A DNA stretch of 5,269 bases from Desulfuromonas sp. (GTDB taxonomy: Bacteria; Desulfobacterota; Desulfuromonadia; Desulfuromonadales; SZUA-401), in contig PKUI01000171.1 of NCBI GenBank assembly GCA_002869605.1, positions 1 through 5,269 of the forward strand, given 5' to 3'. The position numbers were made by a program, and so were the translations under genes. Shown piece by piece: positions 1 to 5,269 of this stretch; the first letter of the stretch is position 1, and each line of letters starts with the position of its first letter. The notes beneath the pieces were generated by a model. It did no database searches. It was given only the letters and a program-made list of their open reading frames with translations, and was not told the origin of the DNA.

Positions 1-471
1 ACCGGCAGGTTGCTGCCTGTGTTGAGTCGCAAGGCTCAGCGTGTAATCGGGATCGACCATGCCCCCGCGATGTTGCAGGCCGCGAGGGAGAGAGTTGCCG
101 AGAGCCGCCTGCTGAATGTCGAATTGCGCCTTGGCGAGATGGAACATTTACCGTTGGAAAGTGCCGCGGTTGATGTCGCGTTGCTGAACATGGTCCTGCA
201 TCATGCCGCTTCTCCCGAGGAGGTACTGCATGAAGTTGCCCGCGTTCTGCGGACGGGAGGGCGCCTGATGGTGGTCGATCTGTTTCAGCACCAGCAGGAA
301 TGGGCCCGTGAGAAGCTTGCGGACCAATGGCTCGGGTTCGCTGGTGATGAACTGATCCAGTGGTGTCGCAACGCCGGGTTTGTCGAGCCGGATTACTCAA
401 TAATTGAAGCCGATGATGATCAATACAGCGTGTTGCAGTTAAACGCAACCAAGCCGAAATTGAAAGAATAA
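1..471 (+). CDS. SAM-dependent methyltransferase domain, 3' part of a probable ArsR-methyltransferase regulator (5' end outside window)
   Basis: The reading frame is open from base 1 (Thr-Gly-Arg-Leu-Leu) to TAA at 469-471, giving 156 visible residues; the TTG at base 10 is internal, not a start. Seen: the end of the glycine-rich SAM loop (TGR), then [11 protein letters not shown], whose Asp (about residue 19) normally binds the SAM ribose. Next come the motif II/III area ([19 protein letters not shown]) and [14 protein letters not shown], all typical of a Methyltransf_11-type class I fold. The C-terminal block with [11 protein letters not shown] and IQWCRNAGF resembles ArsR/SmtB regulators that carry a methyltransferase domain, often found beside methyl-cycle genes. 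The start of the SAM motif and any DNA-binding domain lie upstream, unseen. Inference: a SahR-like regulator that senses SAM or SAH and controls ahcY, 19 bases downstream. Alternative: a stand-alone methyltransferase. The domain call is secure; the regulator role is moderate. Confidence 0.85.
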   Translation, partial: TGRLLPVLSRKAQRVIGIDHAPAMLQAARERVAESRLLNVELRLGEMEHLPLESAAVDVALLNMVLHHAASPEEVLHEVARVLRTGGRLMVVDLFQHQQEWAREKLADQWLGFAGDELIQWCRNAGFVEPDYSIIEADDDQYSVLQLNATKPKLKE

Positions 472-490
472 CCCTGAAAAGGAGCAGAAC

Positions 491-1921
491 ATGAGTACGT
501 TTAATGATTACAAAGTCAAGAATCTTGGATTGGCGGAGTTTGGTCGCCGAGAGATCGAAATGGCCGAGATTGAGATGCCGGGGCTTATGGCCCTGCGCAG
601 TGAATATGCTGCCGCACAGCCGCTCAAGGGGGCTCGTATCACCGGGTCCTTGCACATGACCATTCAAACCGCGGTGTTGATCGAGACTCTGGTCGCTTTG
701 GGTGCCGAAGTGCGTTGGGCATCATGCAATATTTTCTCGACCCAGGATCATGCTGCGGCCGCGATTGCTGCAGCCGGGGTTCCGGTTTATGCCTGGAAGG
801 GGGAAACCCTTGAAGAGTACTGGTGGTGCACTGAAAAGGCGTTGTCCTGGCCCGATGGCAAGTTGCCGAATATGATCCTCGATGATGGCGGTGATGCCAC
901 CATGATGGTGCTCAATGGCGCCGAGTGGCAGCAGAACGGGGCTCCTCAACCGAAAGAAAGCGATCCCGAGGATTGGGTCGAGTTGGTCAAGTGTCTGCAA
1001 GGGACGCTGGCCGAGAAGCGTGTCGACTGGGTGGCTATGCGTGACACGATCAAGGGGGTGACCGAGGAGACCACCACCGGCGTGCATCGTCTCTATCATC
1101 TGGCCAATGAGGGTAAACTCCCGTTCCCGGCCATGAACGTTAATGACTCGGTGACCAAGAGTAAGTTCGATAACGTCTACGGTTGTCGGCATTCTCTGGT
1201 TGATGGCATCATGCGCGCCACCGATGTCATGTTGTCGGGGAAGGTCGCAGTGGTCTGCGGATATGGTGACGTTGGCAAGGGCTGCTCTCAGTCGTTGCGT
1301 GGTCAGGGCGCACGGGTCATTGTGACCGAAATCGACCCTATCTGTGCACTGCAGGCACTGATGGAAGGGTACGAGGTGACCACCCTCGAGGAAGTCATCG
1401 CTGACGCCGATCTGTTTGTCACGACCACTGGCAACTTCAATATCATCACCGCCGAGCACATGACGCAGATGAAGCACAATGCCATCGTTGGCAATATCGG
1501 TCACTTTGACAACGAAATCGACATGGCTGGTTTGGCGAAAATTGCTGGCATCAAGAAAGTCAACATCAAGAATCCGGCCGAGCATGGCAACCAGCTTGAT
1601 CAGTGGGTGTTCCCGGACGGGCATGCTGTTCTGGTGTTGGCGGAAGGCCGTCTCCTGAATCTTGGTTGCGCTACCGGGCATCCTTCGTTTGTGATGTCGA
1701 ACAGCTTCAGCAATCAGGTAATTGCGCAGATCGAACTCTTTCAGCGTGGAGAGCAGTACGGAAATGAGGTTTTTGTGCTCCCTAAACACCTGGACGAGAA
1801 GGTTGCGCGTTTGCACCTGGGCAAGCTTGGGGCCAAGCTGACCCGCCTTACCCAGGAGCAGTCTGATTATCTTGGCATTCCGGTAGAGGGCCCATACAAG
1901 TCGGAGCAATATCGGTATTAA
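491..1921 (+). CDS. ahcY: Adenosylhomocysteinase (S-adenosyl-L-homocysteine hydrolase)
   Basis: This cytosolic NAD-dependent enzyme reversibly splits S-adenosylhomocysteine into adenosine and homocysteine, relieving product inhibition of methyltransferases and feeding methionine recycling. It has 476 residues and looks complete. The ATG is preceded by AAAAGGAG (477-484) with a 6-base spacer. By comparison with the human enzyme, substrate and catalytic residues are all present: His55 (GSLHMT), Asp131 (LDDGGD), Glu193 (EETTTG), Lys223 and Asp227 (TKSKFD), Cys232, His338 (NIGHFD) and His397 (GHPSF). The NAD-binding Rossmann loop is GYGDVGKG (about 257-264). The C-terminal arm reaching the partner subunit's NAD site ends in YKSEQYRY with Lys470 and Tyr474. 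An insertion of about 35-40 residues near 146-182 marks the long form common in bacteria and absent from the 432-residue human protein. It probably shares a transcript with the upstream methyltransferase-domain gene and ends at the hairpin 1954-1980. Confidence 0.98.
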   Translation: MSTFNDYKVKNLGLAEFGRREIEMAEIEMPGLMALRSEYAAAQPLKGARITGSLHMTIQTAVLIETLVALGAEVRWASCNIFSTQDHAAAAIAAAGVPVYAWKGETLEEYWWCTEKALSWPDGKLPNMILDDGGDATMMVLNGAEWQQNGAPQPKESDPEDWVELVKCLQGTLAEKRVDWVAMRDTIKGVTEETTTGVHRLYHLANEGKLPFPAMNVNDSVTKSKFDNVYGCRHSLVDGIMRATDVMLSGKVAVVCGYGDVGKGCSQSLRGQGARVIVTEIDPICALQALMEGYEVTTLEEVIADADLFVTTTGNFNIITAEHMTQMKHNAIVGNIGHFDNEIDMAGLAKIAGIKKVNIKNPAEHGNQLDQWVFPDGHAVLVLAEGRLLNLGCATGHPSFVMSNSFSNQVIAQIELFQRGEQYGNEVFVLPKHLDEKVARLHLGKLGAKLTRLTQEQSDYLGIPVEGPYKSEQYRY

Positions 1922-1953
1922 CATAAATATTTTGGAGCAGGGATATTGAGATG

Positions 1954-1980
1954 AAAAGGCCGGGCTTTGCCCGGCCTTTT
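1954..1980. terminator. Bidirectional intrinsic terminator between ahcY and lptG
   Basis: A perfect inverted repeat: AAAAGGCCGGG (1954-1964) pairs with CCCGGCCTTTT (1970-1980). C1965-G1969 closes a TTT loop, giving a 12-bp stem. The GC core is flanked by A4 and T4, so a hairpin followed by a short U tract forms on either strand. It begins 33 bases after the ahcY stop and lies 5 bases beyond the lptG stop (1986-1988, minus strand), so it can end both convergent transcripts. The U tract is short (four, then GTCGCTT), so efficiency is not certain. The rest of the gap is AT-rich with no other feature seen. Confidence 0.9.
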
Positions 1981-1985
1981 GTCGC

Positions 1986-3068
1986 TTAACTGCGCGTTGA
2001 AAGTAGCGACCAGAGACCAAGGAGCAGGAAAATAGAATTGCCCCCCCACGCGGCAACCAATGGCGGGAGAACGGCGGAATAACCGAAGGCCTGCAGGACC
2101 GTCTGGGTGATGAAGAACATAAAACCGATGGCGATGCTCAGGCCGATCCCCATGGCAAGGTTGCTGTTGCGGCCGCGCTGGATAGCAAAAGGAATGCCGA
2201 AGAAAGCCATGACCAGACAGGCGAAGGGGGTGGCTAGCTTGGAGAACAGGTCAACCTTGTAACGGGTGTTGTCGAACCCTTCCTCTTTAAGGGTCTGGAC
2301 CATCTCCTGGAGTTGCATGATGTTCATCTCTTCGGGAGGGGGCTGGCTGAGGCGGAAGTCCTCGGGGGTTTTGTCCATTGTCAAGGGGAAGAGGGCATGA
2401 CGTCCTAGGCTGATCGGTTCGCCTGTGTCGGGGTTGAAGTTGCGCACAGTAGCGTCTTTAAGCTGCCATGCATCATTGACGAAGTCAGCTCGTGGGGCGT
2501 CGATACGCATGGTTGGTTGCTGCTGGTCGTTTGTTTTTAGTACGATAATACCTGAGAGTATTTGTGAGGTGGCATCAAGAAGCCGGATATGGATCAACTG
2601 CCCCGAGTTGTAAAACCATAGATTCCCTTTCTTGGTGGTCAAGACCTGCTTGCCTTTGACCTCGACATTGTAGATGTGGCGTGCATTTTCCGAGGTCCAT
2701 GGGACGAGCAGTTCACTGGTGGCCATGACTCCCAGGGAGATTAACAGGGCAATGGCCAGCAGTGGTGCAGCTACGTGGCCGAGGCTGATTCCCCCTGAAC
2801 GCATCGCAGTTAGCTCATTGGTGCGGGAGAGTGCACCGATGGTCAGGAACACGGCCAGCAATACGGCGAGCGGTATGATCTGCACAATGACCATCGGGAT
2901 GGTGTTCAGGTAATAGAGCAGGTAGAGCTTCAGCGCGGCATTGTGACGCGTGAAATTGTCGACCTTGTCGAGGAAATCTACGACCAGATAAAGACCGACA
3001 AAGGCCATCAACGACAACAAAAAAAAGCGGCGGAAGTGGTTGAGGATATAGCGGTTCACCAGTTTCAT
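1986..3068 (-). CDS. lptG: LPS export ABC transporter permease LptG
   Basis: One of the two transmembrane subunits of LptB2FG, which pulls LPS from the outer leaflet of the inner membrane and passes it to LptC and the periplasmic bridge. The 360 residues match the length of E. coli LptG. Seen: TM1 about 15-35, TM2 about 55-80, TM3 about 98-117, a periplasmic beta-jellyroll region about 120-265, then TM4 about 275-295, TM5 about 303-325 and TM6 about 333-356. The cytoplasmic loop after TM2 (ALSRTNELTAMRSGGIS, about 79-95) is the conserved coupling-helix area that contacts LptB. The start at 3068 is chosen because MKLVNRYILNHF matches family N-termini and its ATG overlaps the lptF stop (ATGA, 3068-3065). 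No clear Shine-Dalgarno lies upstream, so translation is probably coupled to lptF. An in-frame extension to 3215 would run through the lptF C-terminus and is rejected. The stop TAA is 5 bases before the shared terminator. Confidence 0.94.
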   Translation of the reverse strand: MKLVNRYILNHFRRFFLLSLMAFVGLYLVVDFLDKVDNFTRHNAALKLYLLYYLNTIPMVIVQIIPLAVLLAVFLTIGALSRTNELTAMRSGGISLGHVAAPLLAIALLISLGVMATSELLVPWTSENARHIYNVEVKGKQVLTTKKGNLWFYNSGQLIHIRLLDATSQILSGIIVLKTNDQQQPTMRIDAPRADFVNDAWQLKDATVRNFNPDTGEPISLGRHALFPLTMDKTPEDFRLSQPPPEEMNIMQLQEMVQTLKEEGFDNTRYKVDLFSKLATPFACLVMAFFGIPFAIQRGRNSNLAMGIGLSIAIGFMFFITQTVLQAFGYSAVLPPLVAAWGGNSIFLLLGLWSLLSTRS

Positions 3069-4258
3069 GAGGGCCGGTTCTTTCGTGCGAGGATGCGGGT
3101 AAAGGCGTCGTCGAGTCGATAAGAGAAGCGCGCGAGCCACTCGAGACGACGTTCGCGGGCATGCAGCATGAACAGGTAGATCCCGCCGGCAAGCATCAGG
3201 ATGTTGGGGATCCACATGGCGACATACGGAGGAAGAAGGCCGTCCTGTCCTGCCGTACGCGCCGTGGTGAGCAGTGCATAGTAGAGCAGGGTAATGCCGA
3301 GGGCCTTGGCGAAGCCTCCCCCTTTACCGGAGCGGGTCGATTGGATGCCAAGCGGGACCCCCAGTAGGGCGAAGATCAACGGTACCATGGCAAGGGAGAA
3401 TCGTTCCTGGATCTCAGTGCGCATGACATTGATCGTGCGCGGATCCTCCTGGCTGGCGATGGATTCCTTGAGTTCACTGAGTGTCATGCGGTTGTATTTT
3501 TTTCTCCGCTTATTCCCGCTGCTTCCTTCCTGCCCCAGAGAGAGGTTCAGGTCGTAGCTTCCGAAGCGGGCTGCCAGGTAGCTGTCCTTAGCGGATCCGA
3601 GCTTGCGGTGGTGAATGGAACCAGTTTGCAGGTGCAGTGTCATGCGGAGCGACTTCGGGTCGGTGTAGACCTGTCCCTGTTGGGCAAAGATGAGTACCGG
3701 GGAGTTGCCCGAGCGTTGATCGGAGATAAAGATCTCTTTCATCTCTCCGCTAATTTCATCGATACTTTTGGTGTAGATCACCAGGTCATCGAAATCGTTG
3801 TTGAAGATGCCTGGTCGGATCGTAGAGGTGATCTGGCTGTTGGCGAGGCTGAAGATTTTCTGGTCGAAGGTGTGTCGTCCTTTTGGTTGTGCGGAGATGG
3901 TCAGCCAGCCGACAACCAGGGTGCCGACTAATCCAAGCAGAATGGCGGGGGTGGTCAGTACGTAGAGGCTGACCCCGCTACTTTTTAAGGCAATGATTTC
4001 ACTTTCCGACGAGAGTCTTCCGAACCCAATGAGAATTCCGAGAAACAGTGAGAAGGGGATGATAATGATAAAAAAAGTTGGCAGCAGGTGGGTGAAGAGG
4101 GACAGGATTTCGAACAACGAGACCCCTTTGTTGACCACCATTTCCACCAACTGAAGTAGCCGTCCCATGACCAGTACAAAACTGAAAATCACCATCGCCA
4201 AAAGTGTGGGGACGGTGATCTCTTTGAAGATATAGCGTGTGATTCTCTGGGTAGCCAT
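3065..4258 (-). CDS. lptF: LPS export ABC transporter permease LptF
   Basis: The second transmembrane subunit of the LptB2FG exporter, forming with LptG the cavity that takes LPS from the inner membrane. It has 397 residues, somewhat longer than E. coli LptF (366). Seen: TM1 about 16-35, TM2 about 57-80, coupling-helix segment GRLSSESEIIALKSSGVS (about 80-97), TM3 about 100-120, periplasmic jellyroll about 125-245, a pre-TM4 helix about 258-286, TM4 about 287-305 (LAMVPLIFALLGVPLGIQS), TM5 about 317-333 and TM6 about 346-365. A basic cytoplasmic tail follows (about 367-397). The ATG at 4258 gives MATQRITRYIFKEI, matching family N-termini; the frame stays open upstream to 4360, but those 34 residues are polar and look non-coding. 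No Shine-Dalgarno precedes either start. A basic run (NKRRKKYN, 249-256) just before the pre-TM4 helix is unusual for a periplasmic stretch. The stop overlaps the lptG start. F rather than G is assigned from gene order and sequence. Confidence 0.93.
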   Translation of the reverse strand: MATQRITRYIFKEITVPTLLAMVIFSFVLVMGRLLQLVEMVVNKGVSLFEILSLFTHLLPTFFIIIIPFSLFLGILIGFGRLSSESEIIALKSSGVSLYVLTTPAILLGLVGTLVVGWLTISAQPKGRHTFDQKIFSLANSQITSTIRPGIFNNDFDDLVIYTKSIDEISGEMKEIFISDQRSGNSPVLIFAQQGQVYTDPKSLRMTLHLQTGSIHHRKLGSAKDSYLAARFGSYDLNLSLGQEGSSGNKRRKKYNRMTLSELKESIASQEDPRTINVMRTEIQERFSLAMVPLIFALLGVPLGIQSTRSGKGGGFAKALGITLLYYALLTTARTAGQDGLLPPYVAMWIPNILMLAGGIYLFMLHARERRLEWLARFSYRLDDAFTRILARKNRPS

Positions 4259-4267
4259 GTCGCGGAT

Positions 4268-4294
4268 GTTATACCAGCCTGAATGGCTTGTAAA
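4268..4294 (-). promoter_or_regulatory. Candidate sigma-70-type promoter for lptF-lptG
   Basis: On the minus strand, TTTACA (4294-4289) and TATAAC (4273-4268) each match five of six consensus bases. The spacer is only 15 bp, shorter than the preferred 17. Transcription would begin near 4260-4262, just 2-4 bases before the lptF ATG at 4258, so the mRNA would be almost leaderless. This agrees with the missing Shine-Dalgarno but could also mean the true promoter lies further upstream, inside the rpsB leader region. Confidence 0.4.
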
Positions 4295-4318
4295 CAGCCT
4301 TGCAGGGGGATTTTTCAC

Positions 4319-4347
4319 TTGCGTGGCATAGGGGGTCATGCTATACA
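4319..4347 (+). promoter_or_regulatory. Candidate promoter for rpsB
   Basis: TTGCGT (4319-4324) and TATACA (4342-4347) are separated by exactly 17 bp. The -10 is preceded by TGC, giving an extended -10 form (TGCTATACA, 4339-4347) that can offset the weak -35. Transcription would start near 4353-4355, leaving a leader of about 115 bases before rpsB. The -35 is about 25 bases from the opposing lptF -35, so the two candidate promoters stand back to back. Prediction by eye only. Confidence 0.45.
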
Positions 4348-4389
4348 GTTTCGCTGTCAAAAAATCACACGCTCTCGGACCTGTGGAGT

Positions 4390-4414
4390 GGTGACCGTAG
4401 GGACTACGGTTGCT
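4390..4414 (+). promoter_or_regulatory. Hairpin in the rpsB mRNA leader, possible S2 autoregulatory element
   Basis: ACCGTAG (4394-4400) and CTACGGT (4404-4410) form a perfect 7-bp stem with a GGA loop. G-U, U-G, G-C and G-U pairs can extend it to 4390-4414. It lies in the predicted 5' leader, about 55 bases before the rpsB start, and has no U tract, so it is not a terminator. In E. coli, S2 represses rpsB-tsf through structured leader RNA; a similar role here is inference from position. It could be simple leader structure or a symmetrical protein-binding site. Confidence 0.35.
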
Positions 4415-4468
4415 TTACGGGAATGATGAGGGCGGAGGACAAAAAACCATTTAACGAAGGAGCAACAA

Positions 4469-5269
4469 ATGTCCCAGATTACCATGAAACAATTGCTTGA
4501 AGCCGGTGTCCATTTCGGTCACCAGACCCGCCGCTGGAATCCGAAGATGAAGCAGTACATTTTCGGTGCTCGTAACGGTATCTACATCATCGACCTGCAG
4601 AAGACCGTTCGTCATTTCAAAAACGCCTACGGCTTTGTTCGTGACACCGTGGCCGATGGCGGACGCGTGCTGTTTGTTGGCACCAAGAAACAGGCCCAGG
4701 ACTCTATATTTGAAGAGGCCTCGCGCGCAGACCAGTTTTTTGTCAACAATCGTTGGCTCGGCGGTATGCTGACCAACTTTACGACCATCAAGCAGAGCAT
4801 CGATCGTCTCAAGAAAATCGAGGTAATGGCTCAGGACGGCACCTATGACCTGCTGACCAAGAAAGAAGTCCTGCAGCTTGAGCGTGAAAAAGCCAAGCTT
4901 GAGCGTAGCCTCGGCGGTATCAAGATGATGAACAAACTGCCCGACGTAGTTTTTGTCATCGACCCCAAGAAAGAGCAGATTGCTGTCAAGGAAGCTCGTA
5001 AACTTGGCATTCCTGTCGTGTCGGTGGTTGACACCAACTGTGACCCGGACGAAATTGATTACGTCATCCCGGGTAACGATGATGCGATCCGTGCCATTCG
5101 ACTGTTTGCCGCAAAGATGGCCGATGCTTGTCTCGAGGGAAGCCAGTTGCGTGAGTCCAAGCTGCGCACCGATGCAGAGGGTGCAGATAGCGAGGAAGCT
5201 CCTGTGGCCGAGGCTGCTACGGAAAAGGCTAAAGAGCCTGAAGTCCCGGCCGAGACACCGGCCGCAGCC
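4469..5269 (+). CDS. rpsB: 30S ribosomal protein S2 (3' end outside window)
   Basis: S2 is a late-assembling protein of the small ribosomal subunit, bound near S1 and needed for S1 attachment. The ATG at 4469 has a strong Shine-Dalgarno, AAGGAG (4457-4462), with a 6-base spacer. The frame reads 267 codons to the last base with no stop. Both family signatures are visible: [11 protein letters not shown] (9-19), and the segment from PDVVFVIDP (158-166) to KLGIPV (178-183). GTKKQA (71-76) and [11 protein letters not shown] (93-103) are also typical, and residues about 105-155 form the usual helical-hairpin coiled coil. The globular part ends near 232. A tail rich in Ala, Glu and Pro follows (about 235-267, eight Glu and two Asp against two Lys) and continues past the window; E. 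coli S2 is 241 residues in all. tsf would be expected next. The gene probably starts from the promoter at 4319-4347 with a structured leader. Confidence 0.97.
   Translation, partial: MSQITMKQLLEAGVHFGHQTRRWNPKMKQYIFGARNGIYIIDLQKTVRHFKNAYGFVRDTVADGGRVLFVGTKKQAQDSIFEEASRADQFFVNNRWLGGMLTNFTTIKQSIDRLKKIEVMAQDGTYDLLTKKEVLQLEREKAKLERSLGGIKMMNKLPDVVFVIDPKKEQIAVKEARKLGIPVVSVVDTNCDPDEIDYVIPGNDDAIRAIRLFAAKMADACLEGSQLRESKLRTDAEGADSEEAPVAEAATEKAKEPEVPAETPAAA

Noticed and set aside
1951..1989. A 12-codon mini-ORF after ahcY (ATG at 1951)
   Set aside because: It is made almost entirely of the terminator stem, and the nearest GGAG (1934-1937) is too far from the ATG.
722..2056. A 444-codon open frame on the minus strand opposite ahcY
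   Set aside because: It lies almost wholly antisense to a gene with every catalytic residue conserved. It also runs through the terminator and into the lptG 3' end in another frame, and its translation shows no recognisable domain. It is a codon-bias shadow.
3069..3215. In-frame upstream extension of lptG (49 more residues)
   Set aside because: It would overlap the lptF coding region extensively. The added residues are Arg/Pro/Ser-rich and unlike LptG N-termini, while the ATGA overlap start at 3068 fits the family exactly.
3608..3931. A 107-codon plus-strand frame opposite lptF
   Set aside because: It is antisense to the conserved LptF periplasmic domain, with no ribosome-binding site or recognisable domain.
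4259..4360. In-frame upstream extension of lptF to an ATG at 4339 or TTG at 4360
   Set aside because: The extra residues are not hydrophobic and have no family counterpart, neither start has a Shine-Dalgarno, and the stretch overlaps the candidate promoters.
4355..4360. A perfect TTGACA on the minus strand upstream of lptF
   Set aside because: No acceptable -10 lies 15-19 bases downstream; TATAGC is only 9 bases away and TATGCC is 24 away.
4423..4500. A 25-codon frame starting ATGATG in the rpsB leader and overlapping the rpsB start out of frame
   Set aside because: It has only a weak purine stretch before it, shows no recognisable product, and ends 10 codons inside rpsB. It could act as a leader ORF, but nothing in the sequence beyond its existence supports this.
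1..5269. Mobile element, CRISPR array, tRNA or rRNA gene, or novel multi-gene system
   Set aside because: I saw no transposase, direct-repeat array, attachment site or tRNA-like fold. All the coding space is taken by conserved housekeeping genes, and the only gap over 100 bases is the 210-base lptF-rpsB intergenic region.

Overview
The window is 5,269 bases of compact, moderately GC-rich bacterial chromosome holding five protein genes, two of them cut by the window edges. Gram-negative origin is clear from lptF-lptG, the inner-membrane half of the lipopolysaccharide exporter. The ribosomal protein S2 and LptF/LptG sequences, and an ArsR-type methyltransferase placed directly before ahcY, resemble the Desulfuromonadales (Geobacter, Pelobacter, Desulfuromonas relatives). 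That placement is recalled family resemblance, not a search result, and is moderate in confidence.

Layout. (1) Bases 1-471, plus strand: the C-terminal part of a SAM-binding class I methyltransferase domain. It is most likely the tail of an ArsR-type regulator fused to a methyltransferase, a SahR-like S-adenosylhomocysteine (SAH) sensor. (2) Bases 491-1921, plus strand, 19 bases later: complete ahcY, encoding adenosylhomocysteinase. (3) Bases 1954-1980: a perfect hairpin terminator between two convergent transcripts, usable on both strands. (4) Bases 1986-3068 and 3065-4258, minus strand: lptG and lptF, read in the order lptF then lptG and joined by a 4-base ATGA overlap. (5) Bases 4259-4468: a 210-base divergent intergenic region with candidate promoters for lptF and rpsB and a hairpin in the rpsB leader. 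(6) Bases 4469-5269, plus strand: rpsB (ribosomal protein S2), still open at the window end and carrying an acidic Ala/Glu/Pro-rich C-terminal tail.

How the genes work together. The first two genes form a methyl-cycle unit: a probable SAM/SAH-responsive regulator followed by the enzyme that removes SAH. LptF and LptG form the transmembrane heterodimer of the LptB2FG ABC transporter, which extracts LPS from the inner membrane; the ATPase gene lptB is not in the window. rpsB normally heads an rpsB-tsf(-pyrH-frr) cluster, and the sequence stops before any of these would appear.

This is mostly conserved core-genome content. I found no mobile element, CRISPR array, tRNA or rRNA gene, or defence-type system. 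The points most worth a second look are the regulator-enzyme pairing at the left edge, the nearly leaderless predicted start of lptF, the rpsB leader, and the basic patch in the periplasmic part of LptF.
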